A DNA stretch of 64,000 bases from Farysia itapuensis (GCA_023212645.1 JALBYC010000005.1:310001-374000); one strand, 5' to 3'; shown: positions 19,909 through 29,026, counted from the first letter of the stretch. Program-made: numbers and translations. The notes: a model not told the origin generated them from the sequence alone.

Positions 19909-19916
19909 TATATAAA
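19909..19916 (+). promoter_or_regulatory. TATA box and pyrimidine-rich initiator of PUT2
   Basis: TATATAAA lies 74 bp upstream of the PUT2 ATG and is followed by a C/T-rich tract (about 19943-19985) leading up to the start codon. This is the usual layout of a strongly expressed fungal promoter. There is no in-frame ATG between the TATA box and 19990. Confidence 0.7.
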
Positions 19917-19989
19917 GCCCACTTCGGCCGCTCGACATCCGCGTTTCCCCTCACCTCTACCCTCTCTCTTCTCTTGCGACTCCTTCACA

Positions 19990-21648
19990 ATGGCTGCTGT
20001 TCCACAGGCTCCCCAGATGGGGCTTTTCTCGCTCCCGCCCATCAAGAATGAGCCAATGCGGAACTACGAGCCCAAAAGCGAGGACCGCGTCAAGCTTCAG
20101 CAGGCCGTCGACGAGATGATCGCTGCCGGACCCTTTGACGTGCCCGTGGTCATCAACGGCGAAAAGATCAAGACTGGCAAGGTCAGCAAGCAGCCCAACC
20201 CCTCGAACCATGCCCAGACTCTGTGCAACTACCACGAGGCCGACGCTGCGCTCGTTGAGAAGGCGGTACAGGGCGCGCTAGAGGCCAAGAAGGCATGGGA
20301 AAACATGCCATGGAACGACCGTGCTGCCATCTTCCTCAAGGCAGCAGATCTGATTGCGTCCAAGTACCGCTACAAGGTTCTCGCTGCAACCATGTTGGGT
20401 CAAGGCAAGAATGTTTGGCAGGCCGAGATTGACGCCGCTGCGGAAATCTGCGACTTCTACCGCTTCAGTGCCAAGTACATCCAAGAGCTCTACTCTACGC
20501 AGCCACCCGAGTGCTCTGCCAACACATGGAATCGAACCGAGTACAGGCCCTTGGAAGGTTTCGTCCTGGCCGTGTCACCCTTCAACTTCCTTGCCATTGC
20601 TGCTGGCAACCTGATCTGCGCTCCGGCCATGGTCGGCAATGTCGTAGTCTGGAAGCCATCGCCCATGGCCATCTACTCCAACTATGTTGTTTACGAAATC
20701 CTGCGCGAAGCAGGTCTGCCCGACGGTGTCATTCAATTCGTGCCTGGACCTGCTGAGGAAATCGTAGGAGCCGCCATCAACCACCGAGAATTTGCTGGTC
20801 TACACTTTACAGGCTCGACACATGTCTTCCGACAGCTCTGGAAGCAGATCGGCAACAACCTTGACAAATACCGCGGTTACCCCCGTATTGTCGGTGAGAC
20901 TGGTGGCAAGAATTTCCACATGGTGCACAAGTCAGCCAATGTTGATGCTGCTGTCACGCAGTCCATCCGTGCCGCTTTCGAGTACCAGGGCCAGAAGTGC
21001 TCGGCTCTTTCCCGTCTTTATGTGCCCAAATCAATGTGGGCTGGCGAATTCAAGGAGAAGCTGCTCAAGCAGATTGCCGAGATCTCGGTCGGTCCCGTCC
21101 AGGAGTTCAAGCACTTCTGTGGTCCTGTTATTGCCAAGCACTCTTTCGAGAAGATCATTGGTCTCATCGAGGCTGCCAAGAAGGAAGGCGGCGAGGTGCT
21201 CTGTGGCGGTCAGGGCGATGATTCCAAAGGCTGGTATGTGCAGCCCACTGTCATCGAGACCAAGGACCCCAAGTCGGTGACCATGGTCAACGAAATCTTT
21301 GGTCCTGTCATCACTGTTTACGCTTATCCCGATGACGAGTTCGAAAAGACCTGCGAGCTGATTGACTCTACCACCGAGTACGCTCTGACTGGCTCCATCT
21401 TCTCGGCCGACCGATACGCTCTGATCAAGGCCAGCAACTTGCTGCGAAATGCTTCCGGTATGATGTACTACAACGACAAGTGCACAGGTGCTGTTGTTGG
21501 TCAGCAACCATTCGGAGGTGCGCGAGCTTCAGGCACCAACGACAAGGCTGGTTCCATTTCGATCTTCTACCGCTTTGTGTCTGCACGAACGATCAAGGAG
21601 ACGACCATTGATCCTGCCACTCACATTTACCCATCCAACCTGGAGTAA
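19990..21648 (+). CDS. PUT2: Delta-1-pyrroline-5-carboxylate dehydrogenase
   Basis: This NAD-dependent aldehyde dehydrogenase converts pyrroline-5-carboxylate / glutamate semialdehyde to glutamate, the second step of proline catabolism, in mitochondria. The 552-aa product shows the ALDH fold with the P5CDH-specific sequence FVLAVSPFNFLAIAAGNL, the general-base Glu in VGETGGKN (about residue 303) and the nucleophile Cys in YQGQKCSA (about 337). It also shows NEIFGPVITVY and the C-terminal QQPFGGARASGTNDKAG. The N-terminus from the ATG at 19990 is short and not a clear presequence. The frame is open upstream to 19870 and that extension is Arg/Ser/Pro-rich, but it has only a GTG start and overlaps the TATA box. 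The region downstream carries unusual hairpins (see the separate entries). Confidence 0.96.
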   Translation: MAAVPQAPQMGLFSLPPIKNEPMRNYEPKSEDRVKLQQAVDEMIAAGPFDVPVVINGEKIKTGKVSKQPNPSNHAQTLCNYHEADAALVEKAVQGALEAKKAWENMPWNDRAAIFLKAADLIASKYRYKVLAATMLGQGKNVWQAEIDAAAEICDFYRFSAKYIQELYSTQPPECSANTWNRTEYRPLEGFVLAVSPFNFLAIAAGNLICAPAMVGNVVVWKPSPMAIYSNYVVYEILREAGLPDGVIQFVPGPAEEIVGAAINHREFAGLHFTGSTHVFRQLWKQIGNNLDKYRGYPRIVGETGGKNFHMVHKSANVDAAVTQSIRAAFEYQGQKCSALSRLYVPKSMWAGEFKEKLLKQIAEISVGPVQEFKHFCGPVIAKHSFEKIIGLIEAAKKEGGEVLCGGQGDDSKGWYVQPTVIETKDPKSVTMVNEIFGPVITVYAYPDDEFEKTCELIDSTTEYALTGSIFSADRYALIKASNLLRNASGMMYYNDKCTGAVVGQQPFGGARASGTNDKAGSISIFYRFVSARTIKETTIDPATHIYPSNLE

Positions 21649-21729
21649 GAAGAAGTTCCGCTTCTCTATACCCGACCAGCTCCATATCCGCATCAGCATT
21701 TTCTCTCATGTACTTGTTCCATTGCGCGT

Positions 21730-21754
21730 GGGGGCCGCACTTAACACTGCCCCC
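21730..21754 (+). ncRNA. Hairpin copy 1 of a repeated 3'-region element
   Basis: A perfect 6-bp stem, GGGGGC (21730-21735) with GCCCCC (21749-21754), encloses the 13-nt loop CGCACTTAACACT. The stem is preceded by GCGCGT. It lies 82 bp after the PUT2 stop, so it probably belongs to the PUT2 3'UTR. The loop recurs in two further hairpins whose stems have a different sequence. Confidence 0.7.
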
Positions 21755-21789
21755 TTTCTTCCGTCTCGATCCTTGCACAACAAGCGCGT

Positions 21790-21812
21790 AGGGCCGCTCT
21801 TAACACTGCCCT
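21790..21812 (+). ncRNA. Hairpin copy 2 of a repeated 3'-region element
   Basis: A perfect 5-bp stem, AGGGC (21790-21794) with GCCCT (21808-21812), encloses the 13-nt loop CGCTCTTAACACT. It is preceded by GCGCGT as in copy 1. It starts 60 bp downstream of copy 1. Confidence 0.7.
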
Positions 21813-21855
21813 CTTGTTCTTTGGCCCACAATATACCTGGATTTGATGAAGCGCG

Positions 21856-21880
21856 GCGAGGCGCCGTTAACACTCCTCGC
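21856..21880 (+). ncRNA. Hairpin copy 3 of a repeated 3'-region element
   Basis: A perfect 6-bp stem, GCGAGG (21856-21861) with CCTCGC (21875-21880), encloses the 13-nt loop CGCCGTTAACACT. It is preceded by GCGCG. It starts 66 bp downstream of copy 2. Its stem has no sequence in common with copies 1 and 2 yet pairs perfectly. Confidence 0.7.
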
Positions 21881-22019
21881 ATCCCCGACCTTCCGCACGT
21901 TACTTGCATCTGCATATCTCTGTACTCGTATCTCTTTCTTCTCCTGTCAAATCTAGGACAATTTATTCCAGCTCTTCGTGTGGTGATCCCGGTAGACAGC
22001 TCTTGTGTGTCCCAGTCCA

Positions 22020-22040
22020 GATCGTGCGAGACGCACGATC
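22020..22040. other. Perfect 9-bp inverted repeat with a 3-nt loop
   Basis: GATCGTGCG and CGCACGATC flank the triloop AGA. It sits between the PUT2 hairpin array and the convergent LSM3 gene. It could be a terminator-like or RNA-stability hairpin in either 3'UTR, or a palindromic protein site. Confidence 0.55.
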
Positions 22041-22397
22041 GTCTCCCTCCACTCCTCGAGCCCCTTCCTCTTCCGGCGTGCATGTAGGCCCCTTGTCCCA
22101 TAAAAGGCTTAGAGATGGCGCAAGACTGCACATTCTTTCATTACTCAAATTCTGTCCCTCCTCTTTACTGTGCTTGCGTGCCATACCTTTTATAATGTAT
22201 AGCTCCCGGTCCTTTCCCAGGCTCGATGCCTGCATCGAGTCTATATGTTACGTATGTAGACATTACGCGAAGACATCTGCCGTACTCCTCTCGCCCAGCC
22301 AATGCCTTCCGCCTGCCTCTGCCTTCATTCCGTGACACTGTGCTTCTGGCCAATGAGCCCGTTTTCAATAATTGCAATTGAGGTTGGGAAATGTCCT

Positions 22398-22916
22398 TCA
22401 TACTCTTGATGGTGGGGATACCTAGTGTACGGGACCATTATTTGGTGTGAGCAAGTAAAAGACGGAAATGAGGGAACTTGCGAGCAACTTACCAGGATTA
22501 CACTGTCGCCACGAACAAACAGCATCTCACTCTGTCTCTTTACAAGCTGTGCAACACATGTATGATTAGCAAGACTGGAACAGTGGGCTGACAAGCGCGG
22601 AAGGACATACCCTGACGCTTTCCTTGCCAGTTTCTTCGTTCACATCTACAACGTAAATGGTTTCTTCCACATCCCCCAGAATGAGATTCATGTGACCATC
22701 ATACGCCTAATGGAACAGCAGATTGTCGTCAGTACAGTGTAGGTTGATGCAAGAGATGTGCGTACGTACATGGAGAGTGCCCCGAAGTTCGCGGTCGCCG
22801 CGTAGTTTTACATAGACACGTTCCGAGATACTGAGTCTGATGAGGTCAAATGGCTCAGCGACGCCAACTGCTGCTGGTGATGGCGACGCTGCTGAGGCTG
22901 TATTGACCTCTGCCAT
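22398..22916 (-). CDS. LSM3: U6 snRNA-associated Sm-like protein LSm3 (106 aa, 4 exons)
   Basis: LSm3 is part of the LSm1-7 ring (mRNA decapping, cytoplasm) and the LSm2-8 ring (U6 snRNA, nucleus). Four exons join cleanly: 22916..22770, 22706..22611, 22546..22493 and 22421..22398, with introns of 63, 64 and 71 bp that have GTACGT, GTATGT and GTAAGT donors. All junctions are phase 0. The product shows the Sm1 block ([29 protein letters not shown]), then [16 protein letters not shown] and the Sm2 block [12 protein letters not shown], ending VSPPSRV. The first 20 residues are an Ala/Ser-rich extension. Three introns in a 106-codon gene contrasts with the intronless neighbours. Its start is 186 bp from that of the divergent uL5m gene. 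Confidence 0.95.
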
Positions 22917-23102
22917 GATTGTGCGAGATGTCTGTGGTGGTCAGAGAGCGATGGCAGAGTTGAGCGAAACGTCAAAGTGAGAATCAAGTGACTCGTACGA
23001 TAAATTGTCACACGACCTGCAAAAGGCGTAGGAAGAAAAGAGAAAAATATCGCCGTTCGTGCTTCTCGCAACATCTTCCGTCAGCCATCTGGTTCGTCAA
23101 CG

Positions 23103-24143
23103 ATGCTGCGACACTCTGCGACGGTGGTTTCTGCGGCTCGCAGACCGACAGCATCCGCGTCGACCTCTTCCGTCGTGCGCTCCACCAGACATGCTTCGAC
23201 CAAGAGGATTGGGAAAACAAACGGGCCATTGCCCAATCAACCCCCCTCATCGAGAATGCGACTGCGTGAGTATCCCGTCGTCATTGGACCCAGACAGCTC
23301 AATCGCAATCAAGAGTTCTATCGAACTCTGTCAACCGACCTTCTCTACATGACCTACAATCCTGGACTTAATCTCAAAGACTCTACATCATCCCCCCTGG
23401 ACGACATACTCGCACGTAATTCGAAAGAGCGTGAATGGGACCCGACAAGTCCCTACTCCGTGAACAGACCTAAAAGACCATCAAAGGGTACACGTCCCAC
23501 GAAGCAGGCCGCCAAGCCTATTCATGAGGGCAAGACATTACAAGGCTTGCCACGGTTGGAGCGGATCGTGCTCACCAGCTTCTCGCGAGACGCCATTGGC
23601 AACAAAAACGCACTCGTACCACTTTTGGCGCAATTCCAGGCAATTACAGGCCTGTCTGTCAAAGGTAGCTTTGCGGATCCGGCTGTTGCTCTCATTCATG
23701 CCGCCTCGCCCCGATCGTATACCAACAGAGGCTACGTCGAGGTCATTCGCTCCAAGGGGGGAGCTGCTAAGTTCAAGTTGCGTGCCGGTATGGCGATCGG
23801 CGTCAAAGCCGTGCTTCCAGGTCCGCTTGCTCATGATTTCCTCGAAACGCTCGTCACATTTGTCCTACCGCGCTTGAGAAGCTTTACCGGTTTCACTCTG
23901 CCTCCCCCATCACAACTATTGTCATCGCCCTCGGAGCATTCGGGTGTCGTCTCCTTAGGCTTTGTCCCAGACGCTGTTCCGCTATTCCCTCAGATTGAAG
24001 TGAACCAGGATCAGTACCCAAACAGACCACTCGGTTTCCAGGTCGACTGTATCACCAATTTGCGTGGCAAGCACGCCACAAGAAACGCTCGGATCCTCCT
24101 CTCCGGCCTTGGTGTTCCCTTCGTACGACGTAATGACGTCTGA
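23103..24143 (+). CDS. MRPL7: Mitochondrial large-subunit ribosomal protein uL5m
   Basis: This is the mitochondrial homologue of bacterial L5, which binds 5S-like/central protuberance rRNA in the large subunit. The 346-aa product begins with an Arg/Ser/Ala-rich presequence (MLRHSATVVSAARRPTASAS). The L5 core is visible in the second half: GLPRLERIVLTSF, QAITGLSVKGSFADP, RGYVEVIRSKGGAAKFKLRAGMAIG split over two strands, DFLETLVTFVLPRLRSFTGF, SLGFVPDAVPLFPQIE and LLSGLGVPFVR at the C-terminus. The region before the core (residues 60-150) is a fungal mitochondrial extension. The gene is divergent from LSM3 with a 186-bp spacer. Confidence 0.9.
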   Translation: MLRHSATVVSAARRPTASASTSSVVRSTRHASTKRIGKTNGPLPNQPPSSRMRLREYPVVIGPRQLNRNQEFYRTLSTDLLYMTYNPGLNLKDSTSSPLDDILARNSKEREWDPTSPYSVNRPKRPSKGTRPTKQAAKPIHEGKTLQGLPRLERIVLTSFSRDAIGNKNALVPLLAQFQAITGLSVKGSFADPAVALIHAASPRSYTNRGYVEVIRSKGGAAKFKLRAGMAIGVKAVLPGPLAHDFLETLVTFVLPRLRSFTGFTLPPPSQLLSSPSEHSGVVSLGFVPDAVPLFPQIEVNQDQYPNRPLGFQVDCITNLRGKHATRNARILLSGLGVPFVRRNDV

Positions 24144-24231
24144 TCCGAAGGCGCCCGCACAAACTGTACTGTAGAATCGTAGTGCCGCAGCATACAATGC
24201 ATTATTGATTTCTTTCATGATTCTAATGCTT

Positions 24232-25283
24232 TCAGCTGGTGTCCATGCCGTCAGCGTTCGTGGTACGCTGTTTTGCCCAGGTTACGAAGTCGTCTATCAC
24301 CGATGGCCATGCAGCTGTACAAAAATTGCGGAATATGTCAGTAACGGGCTTGCAAAGAGGAGCGCCGCAGATGCTTACCGTCAAAGTCGTGATTGGAGAA
24401 GTGTGGATCAATCTCTTTGGTAAAGTCGAGGAACTGGGTCCATGTATCTTTGCTGATGGCGCGGTTGGAAGTTTCAGACTGCAAGAATGATTTCCACAGC
24501 TCGAGTTGAGCTGCTGTGAAAGTGCCTGAGCTGCCGTCACGAGCAAATGTAGGGGATGCGGGAATGATCAAGTCCCAAAATGCCAGTGCACTGTCCAGAG
24601 CTGTCCAAACACAAGTGCCTTAGCTCGCTGAGAAGATACAAAGGCATGTTGCAAGGCTACTTACCAAGACTCTTTTGGCCTTCTTGACGGGCAAAGCTGT
24701 AGGTGTAGTCGTAGACACGCTCGTACAGTCCCTTCCCTTTTGTGCCGGAAGCTTGACTTGCTTTTTGATCTTCGGCGACACGGTCTAGTCGAATTGCTCT
24801 GTTGTCCCGTAGCTCCTGTCGAAGCGTGTTGAGCGTGCTCTTCTGCTTCTCGAGGGTGTCGGACTGGTCGAGTGTCTTCCAGCCTTGAACATAGTCCAGG
24901 CGGGTGAAAGTGCCGATGGACGGACTTTTGAGGTAGAACGACAAGGGCAAGAAGACGACATCTTCTGGACTGATCTCGAGCGCTTCGCACATTTTCAGCG
25001 CGCCATCGATGGTGATTTGGTCCTCGTCATCATCCTTAAACTGGTCAAACAAAGCATTGAGTCGATCTCGTGACTCCTTTTCAGACTTCCGATCCTGTGT
25101 GCTGCTCTTGGATGCTGCTGAGCTGGCATTCAGTTGCGCCTGTTCGTCGGAGAAGAAAGCATTGGTAGCTGGTTCTAGCCGATATCCGTGAGCTTTGAGA
25201 ATGCGATGGGCATCCTGGGGCGTCGCATTGGTAATGTTGCGAAACGACTTTAGCGTAGCTTCCTTTTTCGCGGCTGAAGACAT
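24232..25283 (-). CDS. DCN1: Defective in cullin neddylation protein 1 (307 aa, 3 exons)
   Basis: DCN1 is the scaffold-type E3 that promotes transfer of Nedd8/Rub1 to cullins. Three exons are 25283..24665, 24600..24379 and 24314..24232; the 64-bp introns have GTAAGT and GTAAGC donors and CAG acceptors, and both are phase 1. The N-terminal UBA-like domain is visible (LKSFRNITNATPQDAHRILK, residues about 11-50). It is followed by a Ser/Lys-rich linker and the PONY domain (ALFDQFKDDDEDQITIDGALKM to GQKSLALDSALAFWDL). The C-terminal pieces are LELWKSFLQ, ISKDTWTQFLDF and AAWPSVIDDFVTWAK. The frame is open further upstream, but only with a TTG start and a hydrophobic stretch that does not belong to the family, so I start at the ATG at 25283. 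Confidence 0.93.
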
Positions 25284-25618
25284 CTCGTGTTGCTTCTTGG
25301 CAGGCGCCGATGACGTGAGCAAGAGGAGCAGCAGACCAGCGAACACCAATCCAAAGACAACGCTTAAAGACGACAGCTTCGAACAGCGTCTGGCGTCTCA
25401 GGCCAATGCAAGAAGTAAGAGGAGGCAGCGGTGATAGTCGCAGCGAACTCGACGTCATTATTTGTTTATACAATGTTAGGCCAATTCTATCAATCTTTTG
25501 GGCAATTCACGTTGCCCAATTCACATTCACATTGCCCGGTTTTCCCGTGCGGTTGGAAGATCTGTCTGATCTGTCCGCACCGGGTGACTCGTTGCTCATT
25601 TGCCTTCATACCACCAAA
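25284..25618. promoter_or_regulatory. Shared DCN1/LEU2 promoter with hairpin and Leu3-like site
   Basis: This 335-bp divergent spacer contains a perfect inverted repeat at 25500-25517 (GGGCAA, 6-nt spacer, TTGCCC), a second TTGCCC at 25532-25537, and CCGGTTTTCCCG at 25536-25547. The last matches the Leu3 recognition form CCGG-N4-CCGG at 7 of 8 fixed bases. All of it lies 70-120 bp upstream of the LEU2 ATG. Regulation by a Leu3-type factor is inference. Confidence 0.35.
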
Positions 25619-26758
25619 ATGAGCAAACATGTGTACAACGTAGTCGTGCTACCCGGTGACGGAATCGGTCCCGAAGTGGTTGAGCAAGCCACTCGGGTAC
25701 TCAACTTGATCTCGGACAAGTCGAGCGAGTTCAGCATCTCGCTCAAGTCCTATGACTTTGGCGGGTGCGCTATCGACAGCGCCGGTAAGCCTCTGCCGGA
25801 TGACACTCTCGAGGCATGCAAGAATGCCGACGCCATCCTGATGGGATCCGTTGGTGGACCCAAATGGGGTGTTGGCAAGGTACGACCGGAACAGGGTCTG
25901 CTGGCTCTTCGCAAGGAGCTGGACCTGTACGCAAACATCCGACCCTGCCTGTTCCCTTCTGAGTCCCTGCTCTCTCACTCCCCGCTCAAGCCCGAGATTG
26001 CCAGCGGAGTGTCTTTCATCGTAGTCCGAGAACTCGTCAAGGGTCTGTACTTTGGCGACCGACAAGAAGCCGACCTGGACGATCCCTCTGGCGATGGCGC
26101 TGCGTTCGACACAATGGTGTACAACAAGCACGACGTCGAGCGAATCACCAAATTGGCAGCCTACCTAGCCATGCAGACCAGTCCCCCTGCTCCACTGCAC
26201 TCGATTGACAAGGCTAATGTGCTTGCCACCTCGCGACTCTGGCGCAAAGTCGTGCAGACCACTGTCGATGAGCAATTCGCATCCCACGGCGTCACTGTCG
26301 ACCACAGTCTTGTCGACTCGGCATCCATGGTCATGGTCTCCAACCCGCGCAAGCTTAACGGTGTGATTCTGACAGAAAACATGTTTGGCGATATCCTTTC
26401 CGACGAGTCGTCGGTCATCCCAGGCGCTCTCGGTCTGCTTCCCTCGGCGTCGCTTTCAGGTCTGCCAGATGGCAAGGGCAAATGCAACGGCCTGTACGAG
26501 CCGATCCACGGTTCGGCACCCGACATTGCAGGCCAGGGTATCGCCAACCCTGTAGGAACTATCTTGTCGGCCGCCATGCTCCTTCGATACTCGCTCAACC
26601 AGCCCCTCGCTGCGCAAAAAGTCGAAGACGCCGTTCGCAAGACCCTCGACGCCCAGGATATTGGCGGTCACGGCCTTCGAACCGCCGACCTTGGCGGCTC
26701 GGCCAAAAGCAAACTAGTCGGAGACACGGTCCTCCAAGTCCTCGAGACTCTCCTCTAG
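25619..26758 (+). CDS. LEU2: 3-isopropylmalate dehydrogenase
   Basis: LEU2 catalyses the NAD-dependent oxidative decarboxylation of 3-isopropylmalate in leucine biosynthesis, in the cytosol. The 379-aa product has the complete family pattern: [13 protein letters not shown] at the N-terminus, the substrate-binding arginines in [35 protein letters not shown], the Lys in [14 protein letters not shown], metal-site aspartates in VDSASMV and [14 protein letters not shown], and the NAD site in [12 protein letters not shown]. The start at 25619 is the ATG just before that conserved N-terminus; upstream in-frame sequence belongs to the promoter. It converges with the RING ligase gene 112 bp downstream. 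Confidence 0.97.
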   Translation: MSKHVYNVVVLPGDGIGPEVVEQATRVLNLISDKSSEFSISLKSYDFGGCAIDSAGKPLPDDTLEACKNADAILMGSVGGPKWGVGKVRPEQGLLALRKELDLYANIRPCLFPSESLLSHSPLKPEIASGVSFIVVRELVKGLYFGDRQEADLDDPSGDGAAFDTMVYNKHDVERITKLAAYLAMQTSPPAPLHSIDKANVLATSRLWRKVVQTTVDEQFASHGVTVDHSLVDSASMVMVSNPRKLNGVILTENMFGDILSDESSVIPGALGLLPSASLSGLPDGKGKCNGLYEPIHGSAPDIAGQGIANPVGTILSAAMLLRYSLNQPLAAQKVEDAVRKTLDAQDIGGHGLRTADLGGSAKSKLVGDTVLQVLETLL

Positions 26759-26870
26759 TCAACGACACATGCCACGTTCATCGTATGAATACAAACATCC
26801 CAGAAACAAAAATTACCGAGAGACAGTTGGTTGAAACAATAGCATTGAGACAAGACGAGTATGAGAGCGG

Positions 26871-28703
26871 TCAGACCTGTCGACCGCTAGATAAGAGTGG
26901 CGTATCTTCATCGTCTTGCGAGAGATGCTGTGTGAGATCGATGCTTTCGTTTGCTGCCACAGTGGCGATGCTAGTGCTTGACTGAGCTGTTGGCATTTCA
27001 GCCGGAGCAGCAGTAGTGGAAGAAGTAGCAAAGGGAAGCGTCGGTGGGATGGGCACTGTGATGTCGCGCTTGCAGATCGGACAGAGCTTCTTGACGCGAA
27101 CAAGCCAGTCATCGATCTCCTGACGGTGGAAAATATGACCGCACGGCAAAATGCGCACACGATCGCCGTCGACAAAGTCGCTCAAACAGATCGCACATTC
27201 ATCTGTGCTGAAGTACGTACGGCCGGGTGGGAGGAAGGAGGCAGGCAGGCGCGTTGAAGTGGACGGCGCAACTTTGCTAGGGCCTGCACCATTTTCGTCT
27301 TCTTCCAGTAGAGGGATGTTTTCGCCAGACATACCCGCCTCGAGATCGTCAGAGCGCACAACTTGACCGTTGGCGATCTGCTCTGCTTCCTGCGAAGTAC
27401 CGCCGTTGCCCGGCCCTGGATCAGCATCCGACCCTTCGACCTTTTCCCATGGCTGTCCATTGCTCCTCCATATGAGGCACGGCAAGCTGAGGACGACCAG
27501 TTGCGGAGCTCTCTCCTTTCTTCTCTGTCGGATCATGCGGAAGCGATGGATGATGATGGTAAAAACAGTCATGAAGCTGGGCAAAAGCAGCAACAAGATA
27601 CCCAGGTCAATCAGCGGCCACTCCCAGACGGTATCATCTTTGCCAATGACGATTTCCAGGCCGCGCGAGGTGTCTGGCTTCTTCTGATCCGAATGCTCCT
27701 TCTGCCAGTCTTTCTCGTCCTTCTCCGTGTCCTCGATCAATCTCTCGAGATCTAAGAAGCTCGGGCGAGTGACAAAAGTGGATGGAATCAAGACATCACT
27801 CGTGTCGCCAGGAGCAAACATGGTGATAAGTCGTTTGCCGCTCAGTCCTGGGTCGCCTTCTTCGTTGGGGTCCCCGTTCTTGCCGCCGTGCCAGCTGGGA
27901 TTAGACGCATCTCCAACGACAACGGCAATGGCACCTAGATCCTGCGCTACCCGCACTTTGGCGGCGAATCCGCAGCCTCCACCGCGCTCCACCAGTGCAA
28001 TCCAATTCTTCGGTGGTTTGGGCAAAGATTCGTTATACGTATGAGTCCACGTCACCGGAGTTGCGTGGTGCGACTGGTGCCCAAGTCGAGAGTATAACTG
28101 TCGATCATCTTCGTCGTACTTTGACAGGTAGTTTTGGCTGCGCCAACCGGGCCCGCCTTCATAGGGGCATGCCTGGCTTGGTAGGACGTCAGAAGTCTCG
28201 GGAAGTTTGTAAAAGTCAGAGATGGGCTGGAGGAAGCCACGTAGACCCTCATCGTTTACAACGCGGGGACCAAAGGCGGCTGCACGAGTCAAGAAGATGG
28301 CCTGCGATCGTACGACTTCCAGAGTGCTTCCGCCCCAATTGAGCCCTGCACCGGCTCCGTCTCCGATCGCGCTTTCCGCAGGCAGACCATCTATGTCTTG
28401 CATGTCATCGAATTGGTCCAAATCATAGGAGAAGTAGCTGGGGTCTGGGATCGCATAATGTAGAAAGTTGGCGACACTGCCGAAGAGCTTGTCCTTCAGA
28501 GAGAAAGCCCAGGGATTGTTTGCTTTCTGTATCGCCTGCGAGATTGAACTTGTTGGGTCCAGAGTCGGTCGCGCCTGTGACGATGAGGACGCCGACGGCG
28601 CCGCACTGACTGCGTGAACAGCCGGTACACTTGCAGCGAGCGTTAGTACGGACAAGGCAGCCAGTCGCTTAACCTTGCCATTTTGATTGCCCTTGCGCGC
28701 CAT
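26871..28703 (-). CDS. PA-TM-RING type E3 ubiquitin ligase (610 aa)
   Basis: This is a membrane-anchored RING-H2 ubiquitin ligase of the endomembrane system, comparable in layout to RNF13/GRAIL and fungal Tul1-unrelated PA-RING proteins. It starts with a signal sequence (RLAALSVLTLAASVPAVHA). A luminal protease-associated domain follows, with WIALVERGGGCGFAAKV, VRVAQDLGAIAVVVGD and LIPSTFVTRPSFLDL. The single transmembrane segment is DLGILLLLLPSFMTVFTII (about residues 365-390). The cytosolic part carries a Ser/Glu-rich linker and a C3H2C3 RING finger from CAICLSDF (about residue 503) to CPIC (about 540), with the LPCGHIFHRQEIDDW core. The first ATG is at 28703. The nearest upstream frame start is a GTG and was not used. 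Confidence 0.92.
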   Translation of the reverse strand: MARKGNQNGKVKRLAALSVLTLAASVPAVHAVSAAPSASSSSQARPTLDPTSSISQAIQKANNPWAFSLKDKLFGSVANFLHYAIPDPSYFSYDLDQFDDMQDIDGLPAESAIGDGAGAGLNWGGSTLEVVRSQAIFLTRAAAFGPRVVNDEGLRGFLQPISDFYKLPETSDVLPSQACPYEGGPGWRSQNYLSKYDEDDRQLYSRLGHQSHHATPVTWTHTYNESLPKPPKNWIALVERGGGCGFAAKVRVAQDLGAIAVVVGDASNPSWHGGKNGDPNEEGDPGLSGKRLITMFAPGDTSDVLIPSTFVTRPSFLDLERLIEDTEKDEKDWQKEHSDQKKPDTSRGLEIVIGKDDTVWEWPLIDLGILLLLLPSFMTVFTIIIHRFRMIRQRRKERAPQLVVLSLPCLIWRSNGQPWEKVEGSDADPGPGNGGTSQEAEQIANGQVVRSDDLEAGMSGENIPLLEEDENGAGPSKVAPSTSTRLPASFLPPGRTYFSTDECAICLSDFVDGDRVRILPCGHIFHRQEIDDWLVRVKKLCPICKRDITVPIPPTLPFATSSTTAAPAEMPTAQSSTSIATVAANESIDLTQHLSQDDEDTPLLSSGRQV

Positions 28704-29026
28704 CACTGGTGTAAGGAACTGGTTTCTGACCGTGAAAGATAGGGAGAAGGGTTTTAGGGTGGCGGAGTGGAGAGGAGTGGCTGCTGGCTGCTGCAGGGTG
28801 TACAGCCGTACAGGTGGAGCTCCAAAAATAAGTGCGCGAATTCGTGAATCGTAAATTCGGTTGACTCAACGTGACTTTGCACTTTGATCTTTGATATCTT
28901 TGACTGAGCCATTTTCATAACTTAACACGCCAAAGATTGCAGCATGCAACAAAAGGAGCATGCCTTCATACGCCCCGCATACATTGCACAGGCCTAATGA
29001 ATACAAGTACAAGTAGAGTCGTTACG
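28704..29026. other. Intergenic region between tandem minus-strand genes
   Basis: This 323-bp stretch holds the promoter of the PA-TM-RING gene and the 3'UTR of GPN3. It is A/T-richer than its surroundings at 28800-28930. No gene or repeat was recognised. Confidence 0.45.

Larger units (their letters stand above)
21649..22397. other. Convergent intergenic region PUT2 / LSM3
   Basis: This 749-bp region lies between two convergent genes, long for tail-to-tail neighbours in this window (others are 54-135 bp). It contains the three repeated hairpins at 21730-21880 and the 9-bp inverted repeat at 22020-22040. The rest is C/T-rich without a convincing reading frame. A separate non-coding transcript is possible but no promoter is evident. 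Confidence 0.5.

Noticed and set aside
19870..19989. N-terminal extension of P5C dehydrogenase with presequence-like composition
   Set aside because: There is no ATG in it, only a GTG, and it overlaps the TATA box and the pyrimidine tract, so it is promoter sequence.
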